From: Clostridiaceae bacterium Marseille-Q4143
GTDB taxonomy: Bacteria > Bacillota > Clostridia > Lachnospirales > Lachnospiraceae
NCBI GenBank assembly: GCA_018228645.1
Contig: CP073693.1
Span: 62,001-126,000, forward strand
Direction: 5' to 3'
DNA: 64,000 nt
The notes below the pieces were generated by a model. It was not told the origin of the DNA, ran no database searches, and saw only the letters and a program-made list of their open reading frames with translations. Shown here one piece after another: positions 26,764-34,789 of this stretch. Positions within the stretch are counted from its first letter, which is position 1, and every line of letters begins with the position of its first letter. The translations under genes and the position numbers were made by a program.

Positions 26764-27300
26764 CTAAACATTTTTACCCATTTCATAGGCTTCAGCCATA
26801 GCCGGGGTATTCAGCACCTTACCTTTTTCATAAACGCCTGTGCCGTAAATTACGCCCATTTCTTTTGCACCGTTTACGCAGTCGGCGTAGCCACGAAAAC
26901 AGGCAAGCGTAGTATCCATAGATGATTTATCTTCATCGGCAGCGGTCATAATGTAGTAAAATTCTTTGTTTTTCACTTCCAGCCAGCGTGCAACCGTTCT
27001 GTCGATCACCGCCTTTAATTGTGCGTCAATGGAATAAAAATAAACGGGGCTTGCAAGCACAAGCACATCGGCGTCGATCATCGCTTGCAGGATTTCAGCC
27101 ATATCGTCTTTATAGACGCACTCTCCGTCGTGTTCACTGCAGAAATAGCAGGCGTGACAGGGCGCTATCTTTTTGCTTGCAACATTGATTTTGGTTACAT
27201 TGTTTCCCGCTTCCTTTGCACCACGCATAAATTCATCGCAGAGCAAATCGGAGTTGCCGCCTTTACGGGGGCTGCCGGATAAGATAAGTACATTTTTCAT
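26764..27300 (-). CDS. NADPH-dependent FMN reductase, iron-sulfur flavoprotein-like
   Basis: A 178-residue flavodoxin-fold protein beginning MKNVLILSGSPRKGGNSD, the FMN phosphate-binding loop. A Cys cluster (PCHACYFCSEHDGEC, residues ~48-62) resembles iron-sulfur flavoproteins, so it may carry a cluster. The flavin contact is VLASPVYFYSIDAQLKAVIDR. The start at 27300 is chosen because the FMN loop must be at the N-terminus; the frame runs 37 codons further without support. Cytoplasmic, in the redox operon. Confidence 0.86.
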   Translation of the reverse strand: MKNVLILSGSPRKGGNSDLLCDEFMRGAKEAGNNVTKINVASKKIAPCHACYFCSEHDGECVYKDDMAEILQAMIDADVLVLASPVYFYSIDAQLKAVIDRTVARWLEVKNKEFYYIMTAADEDKSSMDTTLACFRGYADCVNGAKEMGVIYGTGVYEKGKVLNTPAMAEAYEMGKNV

Positions 27301-27322
27301 CGTTTCAAATTCTCCCTGTTTT

Positions 27323-28006
27323 TTAATTGTTGTAGCCAAGCTCGGTAAGCCATTCGTCGACTGCGCTTTCGGCTTCGTCAACATTGTTGCCCGAATAGGT
27401 AAAGTAGTCATCGGTCAGTACGGTGGAATCCGGGCAAAGCTCGGCTACGGTAGAAATGCTGTTTGCACCTGACGAGCTGCCGTTGTGAGTAAAGAACGGA
27501 ATAATCGTCTTGCCGGACAGATCATATTCTTCAAGGAAAGACCAAACAGGCATTGGCAGGTCGTACCACCAAATAGGGAAACCGACAAAGATAACATCAT
27601 ACTGTTCCATAACCTCTTGATCTATATGTGAGGAAAGCGGCGGGCGAGTACCATTGTTTAGTTCGTCCTGCGCTCGGTCAAATACATCGTCCTCTGTATA
27701 TTCCACTTTGGGGATAATTCTGAACAGTTCACCGCCCGTTTTATCGGAAATCCAGTTCGCAACCTGCTGTGTATTGCCCGACCACGAAAAATAGGCTACC
27801 AAGATATTAGAATCTCCTGCGGTACTTTCTTCGGGGGTGATATTGGTAGAATCATCTGTATTGTCGTCTGTGACATTATTATTACTTACATTTGTATCGG
27901 TGTTATTCGCAGTAGTGTCGTTGTTCTGCTTACCGCAGGCGGATAGAGCAAGAACAAAGCAAACGCATAAAACAAGCGAAAGAATGGATTTTAATGTTTT
28001 ATTCAT
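27323..28006 (-). CDS. Lipoprotein flavodoxin
   Basis: A 227-residue protein with a lipoprotein signal peptide (lipobox LALSAC near residue 24), an Asn/Thr/Asp linker (~27-65) and a flavodoxin domain. Its FMN loop reads YFSWSGNTQQVA and its flavin-contact segment VGFPIWWYDLPMPVWSFLE. Flavodoxins are normally cytoplasmic, but this one is predicted to be anchored outside the membrane. It is one of two such proteins in this operon, with a DUF4405 membrane protein encoded 17 bases upstream. It may relay electrons outside the cell. Confidence 0.88.
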   Translation of the reverse strand: MNKTLKSILSLVLCVCFVLALSACGKQNNDTTANNTDTNVSNNNVTDDNTDDSTNITPEESTAGDSNILVAYFSWSGNTQQVANWISDKTGGELFRIIPKVEYTEDDVFDRAQDELNNGTRPPLSSHIDQEVMEQYDVIFVGFPIWWYDLPMPVWSFLEEYDLSGKTIIPFFTHNGSSSGANSISTVAELCPDSTVLTDDYFTYSGNNVDEAESAVDEWLTELGYNN

Positions 28007-28023
28007 AGTGCCTCCTTAATTTT

Positions 28024-28683
28024 TTAGATTTTTGTCTGTCTGCTTTTCATTTGCAGCAGCTTTTTGCCGTAATAGGATAAGGTTGCAAAGGCAGACGACA
28101 TAGCAATCGTTTCAAAAAAGTATAGTGCAGCCGATTTGTCGGTATCAAAAAACTTAAACTCAGTAAGGTAAAACAATTCTTCATAAAAGGCTCGGTCAAC
28201 GAATACATAAACACCGTATGCCGCTAATAAAACAGCAATGATTCGACCTGCCCACAGGAATTGTCTGTGCGTTTTCAGTCTGTTTGCGAACGGTGCTAAA
28301 TGTAATCCCAAATGCAGGCTCATCAGTACAAAGACCCACGCAGTCGATACGAGGTGAAGCGTCCTGCCTATCCTTGCACCGCCCAAATTCAGGAAAGCAA
28401 AAACCTTTCCCGAAACCAGCACCGAACTTACCATACAGCACAGCATAGCGGCAAACAGCGCAATATTGATAACTGCCAATATTGTCCTTGCCGGAGTGTA
28501 TTTCCCTTTGAAAAGGGATTGATACCAACGGAAATTCAAGATGGTATGGGCGATAAACAAGGCAAACAGCGTGATACCGAGCCATTCGTGTAATCCGTCC
28601 CATAGGTGTTCCTGCATAAGAGCGACAAAAATCAGATACATTGCAATGTCAATGATGAGTTTGACAACCTGTTTACATTTCAT
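28024..28683 (-). CDS. DUF4405 membrane protein, cytochrome b561-like
   Basis: A 219-residue membrane protein with about five hydrophobic segments. His residues sit in positions fit for heme (HEWLGITLFALFIAHTIL and LHLVSTAWVFVLMSLHLGLHLAP). DUF4405 proteins resemble the four-helix heme cores of cytochrome b561 and formate dehydrogenase gamma subunits. The ATG at 28681-28683 follows GGAGGTGA, which overlaps the end of the esterase gene. Its place between two lipoprotein flavodoxin genes suggests that it moves electrons across the membrane to or from them. Heme binding is inferred. Confidence 0.8.
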   Translation of the reverse strand: MKCKQVVKLIIDIAMYLIFVALMQEHLWDGLHEWLGITLFALFIAHTILNFRWYQSLFKGKYTPARTILAVINIALFAAMLCCMVSSVLVSGKVFAFLNLGGARIGRTLHLVSTAWVFVLMSLHLGLHLAPFANRLKTHRQFLWAGRIIAVLLAAYGVYVFVDRAFYEELFYLTEFKFFDTDKSAALYFFETIAMSSAFATLSYYGKKLLQMKSRQTKI

Positions 28684-28688
28684 TTTTG

Positions 28689-29552
28689 TCACCTCCATAT
28701 CCAACACAGTCCGTTATAAAAGTAGAGCATAGCGTAATATCCCGAATGATCGCCGTCAGATTCAAGGTAATAGAGATTACCCTCTGCTTCATTATCGGCA
28801 AAACGGAAAAGTCCGCTGTCGCTTTCTCTCATAGCGTCAATTCCATTCTTAAATCCCGAATAGGCGAAATCATTCGTACCCGAAGCGGCAATCGCTTCGG
28901 GGGTGGTGTCCTCGGCATAGGTACTGTATTTGCCTTCCACCGCTGGAATCAGATCATTTATCAGTTCATTGTGATAATTGTCGGTCAGTCTCAGAGCAAG
29001 GCTGTAATCTCCGCTGTCCTCCGGGCTTGTGTTGTTGTATGTAGGACAAACAACAATCATCGACTGAATTTCGCCGTTCGCAATCCCGTGATCGAGAATA
29101 TGTTTCATTCCCTGCGGCTCATCGGGGCTGCCGAGATAGGTATATTCGTTGCTCCAACCGCCGTGCATAAGATAGAACACGGGATATTGCTTGCTTTCGT
29201 TATAGCCATAGGGCAGATACACAACGGCGTGTTTTTGGAGCCTTTGGCTCTTTTCGTCGTAGGAAAAAGATTCGTAAGTATTGTAATAAAGGTCTTGCAA
29301 AGTGCCCTGTTGTTCCGCCTCGGTCAAATAACTGTCGGGAATCGAGGTGAGCGAAGCCGGAAAGCGGTTTGTATCTTTCTCTGTATCAGACGGCACACCG
29401 TTGTTTTCAGCTTCTAAACTGTTTTCTATTCCCGACACCTCGCTGCTTGCCGAGGTGTCGGGGGTCTGTGAATCACACGCCGAAAGAATAAGCGACGAGG
29501 CGATCAGCATAGTCAAAATTAGAATACCTTTTTTCATAGCGTTATTTTTCAA
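28689..29552 (-). CDS. Esterase-family lipoprotein lacking the nucleophile segment
   Basis: A 287-residue lipoprotein (lipobox LILSAC). The body matches feruloyl-esterase-like (CE1) hydrolases at both ends: VVYLPYGYNESKQYPVFYLMHGG and LIPAVEGKYSTYAEDTTPEAIAAS on one side, GTNDFAYSGFKNGIDAM and YFYNGLCWIW on the other. In that family about 70-100 residues with the GFSMGS serine motif lie between AAS and SGTND. Here they are missing in frame, and no GxSxG remains anywhere. The protein is probably catalytically dead. The start is TTG at 29550-29552 (GGTGG upstream) or ATG at 29535-29537. It overlaps the flavodoxin gene by 11 bases. Confidence 0.8.
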   Translation of the reverse strand: MKNNAMKKGILILTMLIASSLILSACDSQTPDTSASSEVSGIENSLEAENNGVPSDTEKDTNRFPASLTSIPDSYLTEAEQQGTLQDLYYNTYESFSYDEKSQRLQKHAVVYLPYGYNESKQYPVFYLMHGGWSNEYTYLGSPDEPQGMKHILDHGIANGEIQSMIVVCPTYNNTSPEDSGDYSLALRLTDNYHNELINDLIPAVEGKYSTYAEDTTPEAIAASGTNDFAYSGFKNGIDAMRESDSGLFRFADNEAEGNLYYLESDGDHSGYYAMLYFYNGLCWIWR

Positions 29553-30168
29553 GGCTTTCCACCCAAGCCGTTACATCGCTTTCGCTGACGCCGGAACGGA
29601 AACGCCTGCCTTCCTGCCAATCACCCGTACCTGCCATTTCTGCAAGCAGTTCGCCGCTTTCGCCAAGTCCCGAACTGGAAGAAGTGCAGAAAGGAATGAC
29701 TGTTTTCCCTGTAAAATCGTTTGCCTCAATAAAGCCATTAACCGGCCAAGCGGCAATGCCCCACCAAATGGGATAGCCGATGAAAACGGTATCATAGCTG
29801 TCCCAGTTTTCCACAGTATCAGCCACCAGTTCAATGTCCCGCAGAGATTCATCGTCATGTTCACGCACAACACGGCTGTTATCGTCCGTCCAGTTAAGGT
29901 CAGCGTCGCTGTACGGCTCGGCAGGCTCTAACTCAAATAAATCGCCGTCTGTTGCGGTGGCAATGTAATTCGCCACATTCTCGGTATTGCCGGTTGCGGA
30001 GTAGTAGACAACCAATGTTTTTCCTGCTTCATCGGTAGGCTGCTGTGCTTCGGCAGAAGAATCGGGCTGTTCTTCGGGTGTTGATTCGCTGGGGGATTGA
30101 TTTGTCGAGCAGGCCGCCAGCGACAGCACCATAGTAAGCACCATAAAAAGCGAAATAATCTTTTTCAT
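29542..30168 (-). CDS. Lipoprotein flavodoxin
   Basis: A 208-residue lipoprotein (MKKIISLFMVLTMVL, lipobox LSLAAC) with a Ser/Glu/Gln linker and a flavodoxin domain: FMN loop YYSATGNTENVA, flavin contact GYPIWWGIAAWPVNGFIE. It is the second predicted extracytoplasmic flavodoxin of this operon. The ATG at 30166-30168 puts the signal peptide at the N-terminus; the longer frame adds nine residues before it. Its 3' end overlaps the esterase start. Confidence 0.88.
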   Translation of the reverse strand: MKKIISLFMVLTMVLSLAACSTNQSPSESTPEEQPDSSAEAQQPTDEAGKTLVVYYSATGNTENVANYIATATDGDLFELEPAEPYSDADLNWTDDNSRVVREHDDESLRDIELVADTVENWDSYDTVFIGYPIWWGIAAWPVNGFIEANDFTGKTVIPFCTSSSSGLGESGELLAEMAGTGDWQEGRRFRSGVSESDVTAWVESLEK

Positions 30169-30185
30169 CGTTTTTCTTTCTGTTT

Positions 30186-31355
30186 TTAATAACATTCCTT
30201 GAAGATTCCAAGGATTTCTTCGTGGGTCATTTTTTTGTAACTGCCGGGCATAAGGGCACAGGAATCTGCGATTTCTTTCAAGTCAGTATTTTCATTCACA
30301 CCCAAGTCCTGCAAAGATACAGGCAGTCCGATTTCGACAATGAAATCTTCCAAAGCCTCAATACCTGCAAGGGCGATTTCTTCGTCCGTTTTGGCCTCTG
30401 CCGAAACTCCCATAACCTCGGTTGCAAACCGTTTGAATTTCGGCAAGCCGTATTTGTAAATATGGCGGTAATAAACGGGGTGCAGAACGGCAAGCCCCTC
30501 GCCGTGGTTGCAGTTTGTGTATGCGCCGAGTTGGTGTTCCATTTGGTGGCACTCAAAATCCATTCGCTTGCCCAGTTTGATAACGCGGTTTTCCGCCATT
30601 GTCGCCGCCCACATCAAATTGCTTCGTGCGGTGTAGTCCTGCGGATTCTGAATAGCAGCACGCAGGTTGCGGATTACACTTCGCATAAGCGCCTCGGAAA
30701 TATCGTCCGATACATTGTCCTCATTCGGCTCGCTGAAATAAATCTCCATAATGTGCGACAGAATATCAAAGCCGCCGGAAACCATTTGCTTTTTTGGAAC
30801 GCTGTAAGTATAGGTGGGGTCAAGCAGGGCAAATTGGGGGTTGCATTGCGGATAATCTCTGCCCGTCTTGATTTTCAATTCCTCATTGGTAATGACTGCT
30901 CCGCCGTTGCACTCGCTGCCCGTACCTGCCACAGTAACGATCACGCCTAGAGGTAACGGCTCGAAGTCAAAAACACCCGGTCTTTTCCAGAAATCTTCCC
31001 ATACATCGCCGTCATAACGGGCGGCAATCGAAATCGCCTTGCAGCAGTCCATAACCGAACCGCCGCCGATTCCCAAAAGCAGACTGACATCATTTTTCTT
31101 TGCCAGCTTCGCACCCTCCAATACCTTCGCATAGGTGGGATTCGCCATAATACCGCTAAACTCCACAACGGTTTTTCCTGCGGCTTCCAAGATGTTTGTT
31201 ACCTCGTCATAGATACCGTTTTTCTTGATTGAGCCGCCGCCATAACATAGCATAACGGTATCGCCGTAGGCTTTCGTCAGGCAGCAAAGGTATTCCTTTA
31301 CACAGCCTTTTCCGAAAAACACCTTTGTAGAATTTTCAAAAATAAAGTTATTCAT
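30186..31355 (-). CDS. Iron-containing alcohol dehydrogenase (butanol dehydrogenase/YqhD-like)
   Basis: A 389-residue group III alcohol dehydrogenase. The NAD(P)-binding region reads YGGGSIKKNGIYDEV and LLGIGGGSVMDCCKAIS. The metal ligands fall in GGFDILSHIMEIYF (Asp/His), MEHQLGAY and NCNHGEGLA (His). It reduces aldehydes to alcohols with NAD(P)H. The ATG at 31355 lies 9 bases after AAAGG, while the upstream ATG (31361) is too close to it. Pairing with aldo-keto reductases recalls the YqhD/DkgA aldehyde-detoxification pair of E. coli. Confidence 0.92.
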   Translation of the reverse strand: MNNFIFENSTKVFFGKGCVKEYLCCLTKAYGDTVMLCYGGGSIKKNGIYDEVTNILEAAGKTVVEFSGIMANPTYAKVLEGAKLAKKNDVSLLLGIGGGSVMDCCKAISIAARYDGDVWEDFWKRPGVFDFEPLPLGVIVTVAGTGSECNGGAVITNEELKIKTGRDYPQCNPQFALLDPTYTYSVPKKQMVSGGFDILSHIMEIYFSEPNEDNVSDDISEALMRSVIRNLRAAIQNPQDYTARSNLMWAATMAENRVIKLGKRMDFECHQMEHQLGAYTNCNHGEGLAVLHPVYYRHIYKYGLPKFKRFATEVMGVSAEAKTDEEIALAGIEALEDFIVEIGLPVSLQDLGVNENTDLKEIADSCALMPGSYKKMTHEEILGIFKECY

Positions 31356-31396
31356 TGTCATAGTCCTTTCTCTGATTTATTGATAATTTGAGCTAA

Positions 31397-32416
31397 TCAT
31401 TGCATTTGATTTTTCCAAAAATTCACAGCATCGTTTATCCAACCCTCTGCAACCGTTCCCGTTCCGAGACCGAAGCCGTGGCGAAGTCCCTCGTAATGAT
31501 GAAACTCTGTTGGGATTCCAAGCTCGTTTAAGCGATTCAGCCGAGCCTCCATTGTACGCCAGTTTGCAATACCGTCATTTTCGCCCACACAAGCATAGGT
31601 CGGCGGATCGCTTTCGCTGTATTCGCTGTGACCTGTGTACTGCATAATCACAGCCCCGGCCTGCGGTAAATCTTTTTCCCCGAACGCAGCCGTGCCGTAA
31701 GAGCCGAGCCAAGCCGCCATTCTTCCTCCTGCCGAGCCGCCCCAAAGGGAATAGCAATCGGTGTTTACTTCTAATTCGTCGGCATTTTCAAAAATAAAGC
31801 TAATTGCTCTCGCTAAATCCTCGCAGGCGGTTTGTGCGCCGGGGCGGTAGATCAAGGCAAAGGCGTTGTAGCCCATTTTGGATAATTCCAAAGCGTGGGG
31901 AAAACTGTCGTGCATTGCACCTACATAGGCAAATCCACCGCCTGCGTTGCATACCGCAAACCGTTCGCCGGGATTTCCTTTGAAGAAGAACAAGCCTGTA
32001 TCTTCTTTTGCAGGATCAGCCGCTTTTTCATCATCGGTATAAATATCATAAAAGATTACATCGCCGTTTTCAGCATGGCTTTTCATATAGTTTGCAATCT
32101 CTACCGTTTTGTCTGGGGCGATATTGTTGTACCAAGTGAGCCCCAGTTCGCCCAATGTATCGCCGCTGTAATAGCTGCCGTTCACAGGGAATATCAGCCT
32201 GCCGTAATCGCCAAAGGCAGTGTCATTTATCACATCGGAGATTTCCGTATCTTGCGTATATTGTTCTGTATCATTCTGATTTGTTTGCACAGTAGTTTCT
32301 GCTCCTTTGAAATCTGTGTCCGATTCAGTGCTGTTCATATCTGCGCTGCACCCTGCCAAGAAAACGGCTATGCAAATCAGTACCGCAACAAAAGCATTTG
32401 CTCTCAAAGTCGTCAC
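31397..32416 (-). CDS. Alpha/beta-hydrolase lipoprotein, intact esterase
   Basis: A 339-residue lipoprotein (lipobox VFLAGC near residue 23). The alpha/beta-hydrolase fold has the nucleophile elbow WGGSAGGRMAAWLG, an acid region YACVGENDGIANW, and the His in LRHGFGLGTG; all three triad positions look present. It resembles acetylxylan/feruloyl-type esterases. The start is probably GTG at 32414-32416. It is the first gene of the accessory operon, downstream of the LysR terminator. Confidence 0.88.
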   Translation of the reverse strand: MTTLRANAFVAVLICIAVFLAGCSADMNSTESDTDFKGAETTVQTNQNDTEQYTQDTEISDVINDTAFGDYGRLIFPVNGSYYSGDTLGELGLTWYNNIAPDKTVEIANYMKSHAENGDVIFYDIYTDDEKAADPAKEDTGLFFFKGNPGERFAVCNAGGGFAYVGAMHDSFPHALELSKMGYNAFALIYRPGAQTACEDLARAISFIFENADELEVNTDCYSLWGGSAGGRMAAWLGSYGTAAFGEKDLPQAGAVIMQYTGHSEYSESDPPTYACVGENDGIANWRTMEARLNRLNELGIPTEFHHYEGLRHGFGLGTGTVAEGWINDAVNFWKNQMQ

Positions 32417-32432
32417 CAGCCTTTCTGATTAC

Positions 32433-32461
32433 ATTATAAAAAAAACGAGACCTCATAAGAA
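32433..32461 (-). promoter_or_regulatory. Possible promoter of the accessory redox operon
   Basis: A perfect -10 TATAAT (32433-32438) lies on the minus strand just after the LysR terminator. The matching -35 (TTCTTA, 32456-32461, 17-base spacing) is poor and falls within the terminator loop. A weak -35 would fit LysR-dependent activation. Confidence 0.4.
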
Positions 32462-32470
32462 GTCTCGTTT
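32443..32470 (-). terminator. Rho-independent terminator after the LysR gene
   Basis: AAACGAGAC (32443-32451) pairs with GTCTCGTTT (32462-32470). On the minus strand an eight-T run follows. It separates the LysR gene from the operon it probably controls. Confidence 0.85.
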
Positions 32471-32508
32471 CGTTCATCAGTTTATACCCAAAGGTTATAA
32501 CAATCTGT

Positions 32509-33411
32509 TTAGTGGTACAATTCCTTGCTCACCTTTTCGGCAGCATCCAAAAACTGCTGTACGGTAGGCGTTGGAGTGGGAGAATGGAGGATTCCATAGG
32601 GAATACAATGGTTCCACTCCACAGGTATTACTTTCAGTAGAGGGTGAACATTCGCCCATCCGGGAATAGCCAGCAATACATCATTTGTATTCTCACAACG
32701 ATTAAATATATCCATTCCGTAAAAGTCAAAATCCACAATATTTATTTGTGGGTGATTCTGCCAAAGGTCATCACGGAGCTGATCGACATAGCGGCTCCAG
32801 CCACGGTGCATAAGCAGCAGATTTTCGCCGTAGAGGTCAGAAAGCTGCAATTTATCTTTGGTTGCCAATCGGTGGTGAATAGAAACAGCACAATGAAACG
32901 GGCCTCTAATCAATTCCAAGCCCGCACAAGCACGAACATCTAACATTGTATCATCGAAGATACCGCCGACTATATCAATGTTTTTGCCTAAATTGGCTAA
33001 AATCTCCCGTGCGTTTTCGGGGGTGTTCTCAAAGGGTACAATTTGAAATTTGATATTTGGGTGCAAGGCTTGAACTCTCGACCAAAGTTCCATAAGAAGC
33101 TGTGCAGGGGTGATAGGCGATGAACCGATACGAATAATATTGCTATCTTCCTGCATTGCATTTTTGGCTCTTGTAATGGAATCTCTACAATATTGTATAA
33201 TGTATTTTGAATCCTGATATAGAGAGTGTCCGGCCTTTGTTAAGTGTAGCCCTCTGTGTGTCCGATCAAATAGTTTAACGCCCAACGAATCCTCCAGCAA
33301 ATTGATTTGTTTGATAACAGCTGTAGGTGTAATAAAGGATTCCTCCGCCGCTTTGTTAAAGCTGCCTGCGTCCGCTACTCTTATAAATGTTTCAAGCTGC
33401 GGGTTATACAT
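32509..33411 (-). CDS. LysR-family transcriptional regulator of the accessory operon
   Basis: A 300-residue LysR protein with helix-turn-helix ETFIRVADAGSFNKAAEE / ITPTAVIKQINLLEDSLG, followed by the effector-binding domain. It lies directly upstream of the redox operon on the same strand, separated by a terminator, and is the obvious candidate activator. A 59-codon HTH gene ends 15 bases before it and may be co-transcribed. The inducer, perhaps an aldehyde or quinone, is inference. Confidence 0.92.
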   Translation of the reverse strand: MYNPQLETFIRVADAGSFNKAAEESFITPTAVIKQINLLEDSLGVKLFDRTHRGLHLTKAGHSLYQDSKYIIQYCRDSITRAKNAMQEDSNIIRIGSSPITPAQLLMELWSRVQALHPNIKFQIVPFENTPENAREILANLGKNIDIVGGIFDDTMLDVRACAGLELIRGPFHCAVSIHHRLATKDKLQLSDLYGENLLLMHRGWSRYVDQLRDDLWQNHPQINIVDFDFYGMDIFNRCENTNDVLLAIPGWANVHPLLKVIPVEWNHCIPYGILHSPTPTPTVQQFLDAAEKVSKELYH

Positions 33412-33426
33412 AACATTTCACCTGCC

Positions 33427-33606
33427 TTATTGGAACGAATTATCTTTTCTTCGTAAATCTATCGGCTTGTTCGCCGTTTTAGGAATCATCCAAGAACGCC
33501 CGAATTTTTGTATTCCGTCTATTCTGCTTTCTTCACATAGTTTTTGAACACGCCGTTCAGAGATTTCCCATTTTTGCGCCGCTTCTCTGACTGATATGTA
33601 ATCCAT
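33427..33606 (-). CDS. Small helix-turn-helix DNA-binding protein
   Basis: A 59-residue protein, MDYISVREAAQKWEISERRV followed by LCEESRIDGIQKFGRSWMIP, which is the MerR/excisionase-like winged HTH common on clostridial accessory elements. The ATG at 33604-33606 has GGAGG (complement 33613-33617) upstream, and a near-consensus promoter lies at 33653-33681. It is probably transcribed with the LysR gene. Targets are unknown. Confidence 0.8.
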   Translation of the reverse strand: MDYISVREAAQKWEISERRVQKLCEESRIDGIQKFGRSWMIPKTANKPIDLRRKDNSFQ

Positions 33607-33652
33607 TTCTATCCTCCAAAAAGTACGCATAACCGAATAATCTTACAATTGC

Positions 33653-33681
33653 ATTTTATTCAGATATGCGTATCTTGTCAA
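33653..33681 (-). promoter_or_regulatory. Promoter of the HTH/LysR genes
   Basis: The -35 TTGACA (33676-33681) and -10 TAAAAT (33653-33658) are exactly 17 bases apart on the minus strand, 47 bases before the HTH start. The -35 box overlaps the stop of the small ORF at 33678. Confidence 0.75.
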
Positions 33682-33800
33682 GGGCGGTAATATGTAATCA
33701 AGCCACCTGCAATGAGTTTATTTTTCAAATTATTCAGACTGTCGATAATAACGCTGTACTCATAATTGTCAATCGCTAAGTAATATTTTTGCTTTCGCAT
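33678..33800 (-). pseudogene. Truncated small ORF of integrative-element type
   Basis: A 40-codon frame (MRKQKYYLAIDNYEYSVIID, then SLNNLKNKLIAGG) has a very good ribosome binding site (AAAGGAGG, 7 bases before ATG). It resembles the N-terminal half of a small protein frequent in clostridial conjugative elements, whose usual continuation ...LI.EGRYTDAVDELL is lost here. It may be a relic of the mobile element that brought the accessory block. The resemblance is from memory of the family, not a search. Confidence 0.5.
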
Positions 33801-33882
33801 ACGTTCGCCTCCTTTGTACCTTTATTGTATCAAGAGAAATCCGGGATGACGAATGTGCGATTTTATTTTTGGACATAAAGAG

Positions 33883-33920
33883 AGACAGTATAAAAAGCAT
33901 TTCTGCCTTCTATACTGTCT
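33883..33920. repeat. 10-bp inverted repeat in an otherwise empty spacer
   Basis: AGACAGTATA (33883-33892) and TATACTGTCT (33911-33920) flank an 18-base loop. There is no T run, so a terminator is unlikely. The rest of 33801-33993 shows no gene. It lies at the probable right edge of the accessory block. Confidence 0.5.
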
Positions 33921-33993
33921 TTCCGCCTTTGCAACGCCCGTAATGCTTGTATCTGATGTGTTTTCAAATTACTTCCTTATGTAGTGTTAGCAT

Positions 33994-34683
33994 TTATGGA
34001 CGGTGGTCTTTTTTTCTGTCCCTGATATAATCCCGCATACGTCTGCCGTCTTCCTGCAAACGCATGGTAATCTGCCTTAATTGTTCATACTGTTCTTTTG
34101 CACAGATAATCTGCTCCTCCAGCTCCCGGATCTTTTCCTCATATTCAGATGAATCTTCCTCCTTCCACAGAATCAGTTTTTCTTCTTCCCAACGGTAGAT
34201 CTTCTCTTCTCCCTTCGCTCCGTACACCAGTACCTGACTGGAACCAAGCTGTACCGGCTGTAGCACTGGCCGGGAACTATACGTCTCCGGAAGTTCCCTC
34301 ACTTCTCCCTCCTCTGCCTCCAGCTTCTGCATATAACCATGAAAGCGGCTGTCCGCTGGTTCCTTTCCGGTATAGAAAATCCACAGCTCCTCTTCTCTGG
34401 CAAAAAGCTTCAGTCCTCCATACAGCCGGGCATTTACCGGATCACTTAAAATTACCCTGTCACTTACTTTCTCCGTCCCCGACAGAATAATGTGATGTTC
34501 CAGTGAATGCCAGACAAACCGTATGTTTCCCCGATACTGCACTGCAGACAAATTTGACAAATAGCCAGTCCGAAGCAGAAATTCTCCGCCTCTTCTCACC
34601 GGGAGCCTGATTCCCACAATTTCATTTCCTTCCGTATACAGAATCATCTGCTGGTGATGCTCCAGTTCAAAAATATATCCCAT
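33994..34683 (-). CDS. Protein of unknown function with C-terminal coiled coil
   Basis: About 229 residues. The N-terminal two-thirds look beta-rich with repeated short segments (FELEHHQQMILYTEGNEIVG, NIRFVWHSLEHHIILSG, LWIFYTGKE). The last ~50 residues form a coiled coil (YEEKIRELEEQIICAKEQYE). There is no signal peptide if translation starts at the Met at 34683; the frame extends to a GTG at 34746 that would add a hydrophobic stretch, and neither has a clean ribosome binding site. It is divergent from the Cys-rich gene at 34790. I do not recognise the family. Confidence 0.65.
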   Translation of the reverse strand: MGYIFELEHHQQMILYTEGNEIVGIRLPVRRGGEFLLRTGYLSNLSAVQYRGNIRFVWHSLEHHIILSGTEKVSDRVILSDPVNARLYGGLKLFAREEELWIFYTGKEPADSRFHGYMQKLEAEEGEVRELPETYSSRPVLQPVQLGSSQVLVYGAKGEEKIYRWEEEKLILWKEEDSSEYEEKIRELEEQIICAKEQYEQLRQITMRLQEDGRRMRDYIRDRKKDHRP

Positions 34684-34789
34684 ACTCCGGTTCCCGCTCT
34701 TTTTTCTATATATATGAACCGCAAAGATCAAAAATGAATCCATCACATATTCTATAAAGAGACCTTATTATAAGAAAGGAGTCCACTTC

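Noticed and set aside
33883..33920. Inverted repeat considered as a terminator or transposon end
   Set aside because: There is no U tract and no transposase or target duplication was found, so only an unexplained repeat is reported.
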